Positions 1 through 8,570 are shown, numbered from the stretch's first letter. The stretch is 64,000 nt of DNA from Anoxybacterium sp963668245 (GCA_963668245.2 OY764195.2:1116001-1180000), one strand, 5' to 3'. Numbers and translations are program-made. Notes: generated from the sequence alone by a model not told the origin.

Positions 1-2
1 CG

Positions 3-668
3 TTAGAAGAATCTTGTGAGGTCCTTTCTGAAACCGATGAGAAAGCTCAAGAGAGACGGATTCCTTATGGGACAGATGAAAATCCTAGCATTCGATACAA
101 AGCAATCATTCCGGCTGCATACGAAACAGAGTTTGTCATCTTATTAAAACTTTTTGCTCTTTCATTGATTTCTATTATTCTAGAGAAATATAGCGGTATC
201 AATATGTTGTTCTGGTGCTTGGCATTGGGATTAGGAGCATCACACTTCGGGCTTTTGAGAGGGAAGATATTAGAGAGGTCTAATTCACTAGGGATTGCCC
301 TGGCGGCATTGCTATTTTATGCTTTTACTATGATGAATGAAATTACACCACACATTTTAATAAATGAATTTGCAACGGTTGCTTTGATTCTTGTTCTTGC
401 AGTGATGGGACTGCTTCTGGGAGGGTGGTTTGGAGCAAGATTGGTAAAATGGCCGAAAGAACTGGGGATGGCTGTTGGGATTGGAATTATATTTGGATTT
501 CCAGGCAATCTTATGGTCTCAACAGAAGTGGCTAGAAGCATAGGGGATTCTGAAAAAGAAAAAAACTATATTATGGAACAAATATTGCCGCCTATGCTTG
601 TGGGAAGCTTGTTTGGGTTTGCCTTTGCATTGAGCATCACTGTGGTTGTCCTGATGCAGTTGATATAG
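3..668 (+). CDS. C-terminal part of a polytopic membrane protein (start outside window)
   Basis: The reading frame is already open at base 3 and runs without a stop to the TAG ending at 668, so this is the 3' part of a gene that begins before the window. A TTG at 165 could be mistaken for a start, but the upstream codons read as plausible protein (a hydrophilic stretch, then a membrane helix). At least four or five hydrophobic helices follow, with Gly-rich segments such as LLLGGWFG and a conserved-looking FPGNLMVSTEVARS segment typical of transporter-like proteins. I do not recognise the family; a carboxylate or amino-acid transporter is only a guess. A strong terminator follows at 747-784. 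Confidence 0.7.
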   Translation, partial: LEESCEVLSETDEKAQERRIPYGTDENPSIRYKAIIPAAYETEFVILLKLFALSLISIILEKYSGINMLFWCLALGLGASHFGLLRGKILERSNSLGIALAALLFYAFTMMNEITPHILINEFATVALILVLAVMGLLLGGWFGARLVKWPKELGMAVGIGIIFGFPGNLMVSTEVARSIGDSEKEKNYIMEQILPPMLVGSLFGFAFALSITVVVLMQLI

Positions 669-746
669 GCGGTACTAGAAAGTAAACCGGTTAAGCAACG
701 CTACATAATACAATAAAACTATCCTTTCGAACGGGGAAAAAAATGG

Positions 747-784
747 AAATCTGCTTTATGATGAAATAAAGCAGATTTTTTTGT
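747..784 (+). terminator. Rho-independent terminator after the membrane protein
   Basis: A perfect 13-bp inverted repeat (747-759 with 766-778) encloses a 6-nt loop and runs into a T tract. It separates the upstream membrane gene from the DUF2442 gene. Confidence 0.9.
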
Positions 785-858
785 TAAATAATAGATGGCT
801 TTATTGTTTAAAAATGAAAAGTGCCGAGGTTGGAGACTCGACGATGGGAGGTGTTGTT

Positions 859-1098
859 ATGGCAACGGTTCGTTCAGTGATTCCACTAGAGGGATATCGA
901 TTAGTCATTGAGATGGATACAGGAAGCAGCGTTATGGTAGACTTACAGAAAAAGCTGAAGACTGCTCGGTTTGCTGAATTGGCCGATGTAAGTGTTTTTC
1001 AGACTGTAAAAGCGGTAGGTGAAACAGTCATATGGGGAGATGGTGTTCTGAAGGTCCCTATTTCTGAACTGATTGATGTTGCGGTGGGTACCATATAG
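859..1098 (+). CDS. DUF2442-type small protein
   Basis: A 79-residue protein with the DUF2442 pattern: a short beta strand start, the L-V-I-E-M strand, V-D-L-Q, an F-A-E-L-A-D motif, and the V-I-W-G-D-G signature near the C-terminus. The function of this family is not established; some members sit beside DUF4160 proteins, but none is present here. I chose ATG 859 because GGAGGT lies 6 nt upstream; the open frame extends further 5' but would overlap the terminator region. It is followed after 64 nt by the surface-protein gene, so the two could be cotranscribed. Confidence 0.72.
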   Translation: MATVRSVIPLEGYRLVIEMDTGSSVMVDLQKKLKTARFAELADVSVFQTVKAVGETVIWGDGVLKVPISELIDVAVGTI

Positions 1099-1162
1099 TT
1101 TGTGAATGAGAAAAAAAGGAAAAAAGATTACGTTAATTGTAAAGTTTTTTGTAAGGAGAGAA

Positions 1163-4100
1163 ATGATGCTTTGGAAAATTAGTGAGAAGATAGGGAAAAG
1201 CCTGAAGAACGGAAAGTTGTTCCTCATTACTGCAATCTTAACGGCAGTATTGACTATCCCGACACCGGTTTATGCCGCTTCACAGAGTATGGTAACAAAT
1301 CTGGGCGGGGGAATGTATTATTCTGCTGTTTTGAGAAGTGACGGTACGGTGTGGGCCTGGGGGGTTGGTGAATATGGTCAATTGGGGAATGGAACTATGG
1401 AGGACAGTCTTGTCCCGGTTCAGGTTCAGTTTCCTGAGGCGGTTACCATTACTGAAATTTCTGTTGGAAGATGGCACGTGGCCGCCATAGACAGCACTGG
1501 AAGGCTTTGGTCTTGGGGTACTAATACCTATGGACAATTGGCTGATGGGACGACTGAGGATAAAAGTACTCCAGTTTTGTCCTCGGCCTTTAATGGCAAA
1601 ACCATCGTTGCTGTTTCGGCAGGGTATTATCATAATTTTGCATTAGACAATACGGGAGTATTATGGTCTTGGGGGCTTAATGATAGGGGGCAATTGGGAT
1701 TGGGAAACTCTACAAATCAATTGACACCTCAGGAAGTGCCGCTGGATAATCTCGCAGGGAGGAGCATTATAGCCATTTCTACGGGAACACGCCATACTGC
1801 AGTTGTAGCAGATGACGGTACGGTATGGACATGTGGAAGAACGGATTATGGAATATTAGGAAGAGATACCACTGTGTCGAATCAAAGCCTTGGTCAGGTG
1901 CAGGGAGTAAACGGTATATTTTTTGAAGAAATTGCAATTGGAACCGAGCATATGATTGCTCGAACCATTACGGGAGGTGTGTATGTATGGGGAGGCAGTT
2001 CTCAGGGACAACTGGGAAATGGGTTAACCGGAAACAATAATCCGCCGACTGAAGTTCAAGCCCTTTCTGGGGAAACTGCTACGGCTGTTTTTGCAAGTGA
2101 CGAACATACAGCGGTATTGGATAGTAATGGAATCATTTGGGCATGGGGAAAGAATGTGGACGGCCAACTGGGTAACGGGTCAAGCGGGGGAAATAGTCTG
2201 ATCCCTGGGAAGGTATCGAGTTTGAACAGCGTGGCAAATATTGCTGGTGGTTATAATCAAATGGTGGCAATAAAAAGTGATGGCAGCGTATGGGACTGGG
2301 GAGGAAATGCGTGGGGTCAACTGGGCAATGGTACAACGACTGCCGCAGTTATTGCTACCCGAATCGATGCTTCGCTGGAAGCGGATCGAGTACTGAACGA
2401 GAATAATCTAAACGGGGTACAGCTGACAGCACATGTTAATCTGGATTCCCTGAAAAACGATATGACTGCCAGTCAATTTTCCTTGCAAAATGCACCGGCT
2501 GGCCTTAGTATCTCAGGAGTTCAGCGTATAAGTGCGACCCAATGCGTGATTAATTTGGCATTTGATGGAACCGATTTTGACACAAACATCAGCAATTTTG
2601 GGGTTATGATAGCAGCTTCCGCATTGCAGGGAGGGCAGGCAATTACGTTAGATTCTCTAGAAATTGAGGGAGTCAATGAGACCCATATCGGGTCAGATCA
2701 GGTGTTGACGGAAACAAATTTGAATGGTCGTACGTTAACTTTGGGCTTGCAGACAGATACTTTTGCAGATGCAACCTTAGATGTTGCTAATTTTACACTT
2801 AATAACGCGCCTTCCGGGCTTATTATTACAACCGCGCAAGCAATCAGTACAACAGAATGTGCGTTGTCTTTATCCTTCGATGGTACGGATTTTGATTCGA
2901 ACATTACCAATTTAACCGTTACGATTGCTGGAAATGAGTTGACCGGCGCGAGTCCGCTGAACTCTGACAAACTATCTATTACAGCGGTGCAGGAAGCTAC
3001 CACAAATCATAGTAGCGGTGGAAGCGGTAGCGCTTCTGTGGCTGCAAAAACATATCAGGCGGAGGTACAGGAGGAAGACGGATCCGAAAAGTCTCTTTCT
3101 ATGAATGTGGATATCAATAAAAGAATTGCCACCGTTGGCTTGGGAAATGAGCCCTTTGATCGAAAGGGAATGGTTATTACAGTTCCTGCGACGGAAGAGG
3201 TGGACACATATTCTGTAGGAATTTCCAGAGAAAATCTTTCAGTTGCAGCGGGTCAGGGGCGGTTGACAATGAATACTGAAATCGGTAGCATTTCAGCGCC
3301 GTCTAATATGTTGGAAGGTGTTGAGGGGGTTAATGGAAGCAATGTGGAGATAGCCATTGGGCTAGGGGATAAGAGCAATTTATCCCAGGATATCAAAGAT
3401 GCTATTGGGGATAAACCGCTCATACGACTTACCCTATCTGTAGATGGAGAACAGACTGATTGGAACAATCCAAATGGTTCGGTATCTGTAGCTGTTCCAT
3501 ACGAACCAACAGAGGAAGAACTGGCAAATACAGAAAGTCTCGTTGTCTGGTACATAGATGGTTCAGGAAAAGCTGTTAGTATACCAAATGGACACTACAA
3601 TGCGGAAACAAAAACAGTTGAATTTGATGTCACTCACTTTAGTGACTATGCTGTTGCGTATCACCCAGTCGTTTTTGATGATGTTGCTTCTAATGCATGG
3701 TATGGTAAAGCTGTGGCTTTTATCAGTGCAAGAGGCATCTCAACAGGCACCGGAAATGGCAATTTCAATCCGAAATCATATGTGACACGCGCTGACTTCC
3801 TTGTACTTCTAATGAGGGCCTATGATATTTCCCCTACTTCCAATCCAAAAGATAATTTTGTTGATGCAGGTAATACGTATTACACCGACTATTTAGCGGC
3901 TGCTAAGGAGCTCGCAATTACGGATGGAATAGGAAACAACAAATTTGCACCGAACCAATCAATTACTCGTCAGGAAATGTGTACAATTCTTTATAATGTA
4001 TTGAATGTCATGGGGCAATTGCCGCAAGGAGGTTCGGAAAACTCCCTTGCAAGCTACGCTGATTGCGATCAAGTATCAAGCTGGGCAAAAAATGCGATAG

Positions 4101-4213
4101 CAGAGTTGGTACAATCAGGAATAATCAGTGGAAATGGTGGCATGATTAATCCAAAAAGTACCACAACACGGGCAGAAATGGCACAAGTACTCTTTAACCT
4201 AATGTCCGAGTAA
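1163..4213 (+). CDS. Exported RCC1-repeat protein with C-terminal SLH anchor
   Basis: About 1,016 residues. ATG 1163 (or 1166) follows AAGGAG; ATG 1106 lacks a ribosome site. The N-terminus is a Sec signal peptide ending near VYA/AS. Residues about 40-405 hold seven RCC1-type blade repeats, each with a W-x-W-G...G-Q-L-G-N-G core. Two homologous modules of about 100 residues follow (about 410-505 and 514-605), both containing F-D-G-T-D-F-D and N-I-S/T-N. After a Ser/Gly linker come beta-rich domains and three SLH domains (about 837-1016), each with the T-R-A/Q-E/D motif. SLH domains bind secondary cell-wall polymer, so the beta-propeller is expected to be displayed on the cell surface. Its ligand is unknown. 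Confidence 0.9.
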   Translation: MMLWKISEKIGKSLKNGKLFLITAILTAVLTIPTPVYAASQSMVTNLGGGMYYSAVLRSDGTVWAWGVGEYGQLGNGTMEDSLVPVQVQFPEAVTITEISVGRWHVAAIDSTGRLWSWGTNTYGQLADGTTEDKSTPVLSSAFNGKTIVAVSAGYYHNFALDNTGVLWSWGLNDRGQLGLGNSTNQLTPQEVPLDNLAGRSIIAISTGTRHTAVVADDGTVWTCGRTDYGILGRDTTVSNQSLGQVQGVNGIFFEEIAIGTEHMIARTITGGVYVWGGSSQGQLGNGLTGNNNPPTEVQALSGETATAVFASDEHTAVLDSNGIIWAWGKNVDGQLGNGSSGGNSLIPGKVSSLNSVANIAGGYNQMVAIKSDGSVWDWGGNAWGQLGNGTTTAAVIATRIDASLEADRVLNENNLNGVQLTAHVNLDSLKNDMTASQFSLQNAPAGLSISGVQRISATQCVINLAFDGTDFDTNISNFGVMIAASALQGGQAITLDSLEIEGVNETHIGSDQVLTETNLNGRTLTLGLQTDTFADATLDVANFTLNNAPSGLIITTAQAISTTECALSLSFDGTDFDSNITNLTVTIAGNELTGASPLNSDKLSITAVQEATTNHSSGGSGSASVAAKTYQAEVQEEDGSEKSLSMNVDINKRIATVGLGNEPFDRKGMVITVPATEEVDTYSVGISRENLSVAAGQGRLTMNTEIGSISAPSNMLEGVEGVNGSNVEIAIGLGDKSNLSQDIKDAIGDKPLIRLTLSVDGEQTDWNNPNGSVSVAVPYEPTEEELANTESLVVWYIDGSGKAVSIPNGHYNAETKTVEFDVTHFSDYAVAYHPVVFDDVASNAWYGKAVAFISARGISTGTGNGNFNPKSYVTRADFLVLLMRAYDISPTSNPKDNFVDAGNTYYTDYLAAAKELAITDGIGNNKFAPNQSITRQEMCTILYNVLNVMGQLPQGGSENSLASYADCDQVSSWAKNAIAELVQSGIISGNGGMINPKSTTTRAEMAQVLFNLMSE

Positions 4214-4414
4214 TCTGGGACTTATGCCATTTTTTTATAACAACAAAAAATCATTTGCATGTTTTATGAATGTGAAGATGATTTTATTTCTAAAAACCCC
4301 TTTCCTGCCTGTGGATATGGATTGAATCTGTATCTAATCAATGATAAAATATCGAAAGGCATAGAAGTAATCATGATTTACCATTTGATGAAAGATATAA
4401 AAGGGGTGGAATAT

Positions 4415-4927
4415 TTGAAGTTTAAATGTTCTTTATTGGTTGTGAAAGACATGGAGCGTTCTAAAAAATTTTATGAAGACGTGCTAGGACAGAAAATCAC
4501 CATGGATTTTGGAGAGAACGTTGTTTTTGAAGAATCTTTTTCATTGCAGACAGAGGACTCTTGGAAACGATTTATTGGAGAAGAACAATCCATTTCTTTT
4601 GGAAGCAGAAGTTTCGAATTATATTTTGAAGAAAAACACTTTGAAGATTTTGTGAATCGATTAAGCTGTTTTGAAGTGGAACTGGCACATGAAGTAAAGG
4701 AATGTGCTTGGGGGCAAAAAGTGGTTCGTTTGTTTGATCCAGATCATCATATGATTGAGGTTGGTGAAAGCATGATTGGTGTTGTTCTTCGTTTTTTAGA
4801 ACAAGGACTTTCTCCGGAGGAGACGGCAGAACGTACCCAGCACCCAATTGAGTTTGTAATGAATGCAATGAAGCAAAAACCGGGAAAAACATTGCGAGGA
4901 GTTCATGGAAAGCCTCGGGCTCAATAG
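4415..4927 (+). CDS. VOC-fold (glyoxalase/bleomycin-resistance-like) protein with C-terminal helical tail
   Basis: About 170 residues from TTG 4415, which follows AAGGGGTGG; in-frame ATGs at 4373 and 4388 are alternatives that would add a poorly conserved N-terminus. The start (K-F-K-C-S-L-L-V-V-K-D-M-E-R-S-K-K-F-Y-E) is the classic first beta-alpha unit of the VOC fold, and D-P-D-H-H-M-I-E-V supplies the usual acidic ligand near the end of the domain. The last 40 residues (L-S-P-E-E-T-A-E-R-T) form a helix-turn-helix-like tail unusual for the family. The substrate cannot be deduced. An IS element lies 45 bp downstream. Confidence 0.78.
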   Translation: MKFKCSLLVVKDMERSKKFYEDVLGQKITMDFGENVVFEESFSLQTEDSWKRFIGEEQSISFGSRSFELYFEEKHFEDFVNRLSCFEVELAHEVKECAWGQKVVRLFDPDHHMIEVGESMIGVVLRFLEQGLSPEETAERTQHPIEFVMNAMKQKPGKTLRGVHGKPRAQ

Positions 4928-4972
4928 AAAGAATCCTCAGGTCGAATCAGAAAAGAAAGCACCCCAGGAGAT

Positions 4973-4996
4973 TGAACCGACCCCCAAAAGTTAGAC
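4973..4996 (+). repeat. IS left terminal inverted repeat
   Basis: Begins TGAACCGACCCCCAAAAG and continues TTAGAC. It matches the reverse complement of 6473-6496 at 20 of 24 positions. Confidence 0.9.
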
Positions 4997-5029
4997 CAGA
5001 ACTCTAACTGATGGGAGGTCGGTTTTTAC

Positions 5030-5593
5030 ATGGCAAAATATGGTTATGAATTTAAGATGAAGGCTGTGCAGGAATATTTGTCTGGAAAGGGGGGATTCCT
5101 TTTCCTATCGCAAAAACATAACATACCTTCTACAAGGGACTTACGAAAATGGGTATCTGCATACAATGAGTTTGGACCTGATGGATTAATGAGAAAACGA
5201 AAAAAGCAAGCTTACTCTTTTGATTTTAAGCTTCATGTGGTAGAGTTGTATCTAACTACAGAGGTTTCTTATCAGGAACTGGCATTGTTGGTGGAGATGA
5301 ATAATCCATCTCTAATTAGCACGTGGGTAAATGACTATCGAACTGCAGGACCTGATGCGCTAAAACCCAAACAGAAGGGACGGCGAAGCGAAGTGGATAA
5401 ACCAAAAGATAGTACACCTACTACTGAATCCAGCGATAATAACGCTGAGTATGTAAAACAGCTTGAAGATGAACTCTTAAAATTAAGGATTGAAAACGCG
5501 TATTTAAAAGAACTGAGGAGGCTGCGTTTAGAGGAAACAGCTCTGAACAAAAAGCGAGAATCATCCACAGCCTCCGAGGATCCTTCAAGTTAA
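5030..5593 (+). CDS. IS3-family transposase OrfA
   Basis: A 187-residue protein with two tandem helix-turn-helix modules: residues about 1-60 (Y-E-F-K-M-K-A-V-Q-E-Y) and about 62-120 (F-D-F-K-L-H-V-V-E-L-Y). Each ends with W-V-x-x-Y and G-P-D-G/A-L, the IS150-type arrangement that binds the terminal repeats. A linker rich in charged residues and a leucine-containing coiled coil (about 140-170, Y-V-K-Q-L-E-D-E-L-L-K-L) lead to the frameshift site. ATG 5030 is preceded by GGGAGGT about 12 nt upstream. Read straight through, OrfA ends at 5593; after a -1 shift it becomes the N-terminal part of OrfAB. Confidence 0.93.
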   Translation: MAKYGYEFKMKAVQEYLSGKGGFLFLSQKHNIPSTRDLRKWVSAYNEFGPDGLMRKRKKQAYSFDFKLHVVELYLTTEVSYQELALLVEMNNPSLISTWVNDYRTAGPDALKPKQKGRRSEVDKPKDSTPTTESSDNNAEYVKQLEDELLKLRIENAYLKELRRLRLEETALNKKRESSTASEDPSS

Positions 5594-5606
5594 AAGAGAT
5601 TCTCGC
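5548..5606 (+). promoter_or_regulatory. Probable -1 programmed frameshift signal between orfA and orfB
   Basis: In the orfA frame the slippery run reads AAA AAG (5549-5554). A perfect 9-bp stem follows directly (5554-5562, GCGAGAATC, with 5598-5606, GATTCTCGC). A -1 shift gives the peptide K-A-R-I-I-H-S-L-R, which enters the orfB frame in register with usual IS150-group OrfB N-termini. Confidence 0.72.
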
Positions 5607-6435
5607 AATTACATGTTTCCCCAAAGCAACATATATGTATTGGCAGAAGCGTTTTGAAAGAGAAAATCCAAGCCAGAAATTAGAACAAACGATTTTGGAA
5701 CTGCGTAAGGAGCATAAAGATTTTGGCTATCGTAGAATTCATGGGGAACTGAGAAAGCAAGGAATGATTATCAACAAGAAGAAAGTTCAGCGGATTGTAC
5801 AAAAGCTTAATCTTCAGGTGACCTCTTTTACACGCAAAAGTCGTAAATACAGCTCCTACAAAGGTAAAGTAGGAAAGATTGCATCTAACAGAATTAACAG
5901 ACGTTTTGATACTAGTATTCCCCACCAAAAGGTTACTACAGACACAACCGAATTCAAGTACTATGAAGTTGATGAAAAAGGGAAAATGAATATCAAGAAA
6001 CTCTATCTGGATCCATTTATGGATTTATGCAATAGAGAAATCCTAAGCTATGGTATTTCTCAAAGACCATCAAGCGAGAATGTGATGAACGCTTTAAGTG
6101 AGGCGATAGAAGTCACCTCGGACTGTAAATACAGAAGAACTTTTCACTCTGATCAAGGCTGGGCATACCAGATGAAGGCATATGGACACGCGCTAAAAGC
6201 GAATAGGATATTTCAGAGTATGTCACGTAAAGGAAACTGCATAGATAATTCACCTATCGAAAACTTCTTCGGAATTTTGAAGCAGGAAATGTATTATGGG
6301 GTGGTTTACTGCAGCTATGAAGAACTCAAAGATGCCATAGAGAAGTATATTAAATACTACAACGAGCAGAGGATTAAGGAGAAGCTAGGATGGATGAGTC
6401 CTGTAGAATACAGGCTTAGCCTATCTGCTGCATAA
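5551..6435 (+). CDS. IS3-family transposase OrfB (DDE integrase)
   Basis: The OrfB frame is open well before the first ATG (5635). The part given here begins just after the frameshift point and yields about 294 residues. The region before that ATG encodes typical OrfB sequence (R-I-I-H-S-L-R, then F-P-K-A-T-Y-M-Y-W), so the main product is probably an OrfAB fusion. An H-T-H-like region with F-G-Y-R-R-I-H-G is followed by the rve core. Catalytic acids are the D of T-T-D-T-T-E-F, the D of F-H-S-D-Q-G-W and the E of N-S-P-I-E-N-F-F-G, with the D(35)E spacing. The C-terminus (Y-N-E-Q-R-I-K-E-K-L-G-W) is standard for the family. Confidence 0.93.
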   Translation, partial: KARIIHSLRGSFKLKEILAITCFPKATYMYWQKRFERENPSQKLEQTILELRKEHKDFGYRRIHGELRKQGMIINKKKVQRIVQKLNLQVTSFTRKSRKYSSYKGKVGKIASNRINRRFDTSIPHQKVTTDTTEFKYYEVDEKGKMNIKKLYLDPFMDLCNREILSYGISQRPSSENVMNALSEAIEVTSDCKYRRTFHSDQGWAYQMKAYGHALKANRIFQSMSRKGNCIDNSPIENFFGILKQEMYYGVVYCSYEELKDAIEKYIKYYNEQRIKEKLGWMSPVEYRLSLSAA

Positions 6436-6472
6436 GAGATAGCGTAGCAGCTTAAAACTACTACGCTATAAA

Positions 6473-6496
6473 GTCTAACTTATTGGGGTCGCCTCA
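6473..6496 (-). repeat. IS right terminal inverted repeat
   Basis: The reverse complement begins TGAGGCGACCCCAATAAG. It is followed at 6497-6499 by the GAT target duplication. Confidence 0.9.
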
Positions 6497-6570
6497 GATG
6501 CCTTGGGGTGCTTAACTATATTAGAATGTCAAGGAATCTACTGGGTCAATAGAATATAAGGAGAAACAGA

Positions 6571-7404
6571 ATGTTAAGAATCGGATGTCATTTATCATCC
6601 TCAAAAGGATTTTATCATATGGGAAGGGAAGCACTTTCTATTGAAGCGAATACCTTTCAGTTTTTTACGCGTAATCCAAGGGGAAGCAAAGCAAAAGCCA
6701 TAGATAAAAAAGACATTGATAAGTTTTTGGAATTAAAAGAAAAACAAGGAATAGGAACGTTGCTTGCCCATGCCCCATACACCTTGAATCCGTGTTCGGC
6801 AGACAATCGAACACGGGAATTTGCATTTGAAGTGCTGGTAGATGATTTGGAAAGAATGGAGTACCTCCCTGGGAATTTCTATAATTTTCATCCTGGTAGT
6901 CACGTGGGACAAGGGATGGAAGCTGGCATTCAAATGATTGCAGACACATTAAATCGGATTCTAAGTGTAAATCAGACAACCACTGTTTTGCTAGAGACCA
7001 TGGCGGGAAAAGGAAGTGAAGTTGGAAGCCGCTTTGAAGAACTACGACAAATTATTGATTTGGTCAAATTAAATGATAAACTGGGGGTATGCATGGATAC
7101 GTGTCATGTGTATGATGCCGGATATGATATCATTACAAACCTAGATCATGTGATTGAGGAGTTTGATCGAATTGTAGGGCTAACGCGATTACATGCGATT
7201 CATCTCAATGACAGCAAAAACCCATTTGAAAGCCATAAGGACCGACATGAAAAAATCGGAGAAGGTTCTTTAGGACTAGAAGGAATCACAAGAATTATCA
7301 ATCACCCGAAACTGAAGCATTTGCCTTTCTACTTGGAGACGCCAAACGAAGTGGAGGGGTATGGCAAAGAGATCAAACTATTAAAAAGTCAATATAGAGA
7401 ATAG
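6571..7404 (+). CDS. nfo: Endonuclease IV (AP endonuclease, deoxyribonuclease IV)
   Basis: A 277-residue TIM-barrel protein that cleaves 5' to abasic sites during base excision repair, using three metal ions. The metal-ligand pattern is visible in order: H in L-A-H-A-P-Y, H in F-H-P-G-S-H, E in L-L-E-T-M-A-G, D and H in C-M-D-T-C-H-V-Y-D-A-G, H in H-L-N-D-S-K, D and H in D-R-H-E-K-I-G, and E in L-E-T-P. Length is normal. The ATG follows AAGGAG. It ends in a bidirectional terminator shared with the convergent oxidoreductase gene; it sits directly downstream of the IS element, which may separate it from an older promoter. Confidence 0.96.
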   Translation: MLRIGCHLSSSKGFYHMGREALSIEANTFQFFTRNPRGSKAKAIDKKDIDKFLELKEKQGIGTLLAHAPYTLNPCSADNRTREFAFEVLVDDLERMEYLPGNFYNFHPGSHVGQGMEAGIQMIADTLNRILSVNQTTTVLLETMAGKGSEVGSRFEELRQIIDLVKLNDKLGVCMDTCHVYDAGYDIITNLDHVIEEFDRIVGLTRLHAIHLNDSKNPFESHKDRHEKIGEGSLGLEGITRIINHPKLKHLPFYLETPNEVEGYGKEIKLLKSQYRE

Positions 7405-7405
7405 T

Positions 7406-7436
7406 GCAAAAGCCACCCTGCAGGGGTGGCTTTTGC
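7406..7436. terminator. Bidirectional terminator between nfo and the DapB-like gene
   Basis: A perfect 13-bp stem (7406-7418 with 7424-7436) has A-rich and T-rich outer arms, so it can work for both converging genes. Confidence 0.85.
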
Positions 7437-7462
7437 GGACAAGCGAAATATATAGTGAGGTC

Positions 7463-8545
7463 TTATTTGCTCTTTACATATTCATTCATTGGTTTTACCA
7501 AATAAGAATGGTCTGGAAATCGATCGGTGGTCACGAAACCAGCAGGTGCATCGATGAGTTGTGGGATTCTACCTATGATAGTGGCACAGGTTAATTCTAC
7601 GGTAGAAGGTTTTTCAACGGTCACGGTGGTTTCTGGTTCGCCGTATATGGTCCACTGATTTTTGTCAAACTCATCCTTTGTATAAACTTTTCCGATACAC
7701 TCTGTTTCTAAAGTAATCCCTTCTGCTGTTGTTGTAGTAACAATGGCAGACATCCCAGTTGCATCCCCCGCTTTAATGGTCATCCCCAAAGTGGAGGAGT
7801 GAAGATCCTCGGCACATGTGTGCGGAACGCATTGCTGAGTTTGAGATTGAATAGTAAGTCCTAACTTACTGCACAGCCATCCGTTTTGATTCCACATATA
7901 TGAAGGGATATAATCCCCTTTTTCTACTAGTGTTTTGATTTCATCAGAGGAAAGATGGTTATAAGCACCAATTTCTCGATGGAATTCATCTAAAGTAAGG
8001 CCTGCACCATGACCTTTGGCCAGTGCAATCCCATAGTCTTCAACATTATAGCTACTACTACCTTTGATTTTTGTGATATGTGCAGAAGAACCTGCAAGAT
8101 TGGTCACCATGGTGCCCCAAAAAAGATCAGGATAGCCACTACCACATAGCGTACATCCACTGGCTTTTGCAAGCTGATCCAATTCTTTTGTAATATCAGG
8201 TGAAGAATTCCATGGATAGAGGGATTCTTCGCAAGTGGCAATTCCATGAATGCCAAGTTTTGCACAAATGGAAAAAATCTCTTTTAGTTCTGCCATGGTG
8301 CTTCTGGTGGCGATTACGCAAACATCTGGCATTGCTTGCTTAAGAACGATTTCGGCATCTTTGGCACTTGAAATTTTCACACCAACAGATACGCTTTTCA
8401 TTATTTCCCCGATATCTTTTCCTATGACTTCGGGATTCATATCAAATGCTGCAACCAGTTCACCACCCTTTTCGATGGCATAACGCATTAAGTACGCACT
8501 CATCTTGCCGCAACCGTATTGGGCAATCTTTACCTTACGATTCAT
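7463..8545 (-). CDS. DapB-fold NAD(P)-dependent oxidoreductase, 2,4-diaminopentanoate-dehydrogenase-like
   Basis: A 360-residue protein from ATG 8545, which follows GGAGGG; the open frame extends 27 codons further 5' through the leader, but without a ribosome site. The N-terminus (K-V-K-I-A-Q-Y-G-C-G-K-M) is a Rossmann dinucleotide-binding loop, followed by A-A-F-D-M-N-P-E and a D-V-C-V-I-A-T-R-S-T strand as in dihydrodipicolinate reductases. Size and C-terminal layout resemble the larger Ord-type dehydrogenase of clostridial ornithine degradation. No other ord genes are nearby, so the substrate is unproven. The leader holds conspicuous repeats (see 8571-8656). Confidence 0.68.
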   Translation of the reverse strand: MNRKVKIAQYGCGKMSAYLMRYAIEKGGELVAAFDMNPEVIGKDIGEIMKSVSVGVKISSAKDAEIVLKQAMPDVCVIATRSTMAELKEIFSICAKLGIHGIATCEESLYPWNSSPDITKELDQLAKASGCTLCGSGYPDLFWGTMVTNLAGSSAHITKIKGSSSYNVEDYGIALAKGHGAGLTLDEFHREIGAYNHLSSDEIKTLVEKGDYIPSYMWNQNGWLCSKLGLTIQSQTQQCVPHTCAEDLHSSTLGMTIKAGDATGMSAIVTTTTAEGITLETECIGKVYTKDEFDKNQWTIYGEPETTVTVEKPSTVELTCATIIGRIPQLIDAPAGFVTTDRFPDHSYLVKPMNEYVKSK

Positions 8546-8570
8546 TCTATTTCCCTCCTTACCAACAAGG

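Larger units (their letters stand above)
4973..6496 (+). mobile_element. IS3-family (IS150-group-like) insertion sequence, 1,524 bp, apparently intact
   Basis: The element is bounded by 24-bp imperfect terminal inverted repeats (20 of 24 match) and flanked by a 3-bp direct repeat GAT (4970-4972 and 6497-6499). It carries two overlapping frames, orfA (two helix-turn-helix modules) and orfB (DDE integrase), with a -1 frameshift signal between them. The frames look undamaged, so the copy may be active. Only one copy is in the window. Confidence 0.95.
4957..6513. other. Hairpin split at its loop by the IS element
   Basis: Joining the IS flanks and removing one copy of GAT restores a hairpin. The left arm (4957-4968, AAGCACCCCAGG) pairs with the right arm (6501-6513, CCTTGGGGTGCTT) except for one bulged T, around the loop AGATG. 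On the minus strand the hairpin is followed by a T-rich stretch, so it may have been a terminator for leftward transcription or a bidirectional one. Confidence 0.75.

Noticed and set aside
5554..5634. OrfB initiating only at ATG 5635
   Set aside because: The upstream codons in the same frame encode conserved OrfB sequence, so frameshift fusion is more likely; the ATG may be a minor internal start.
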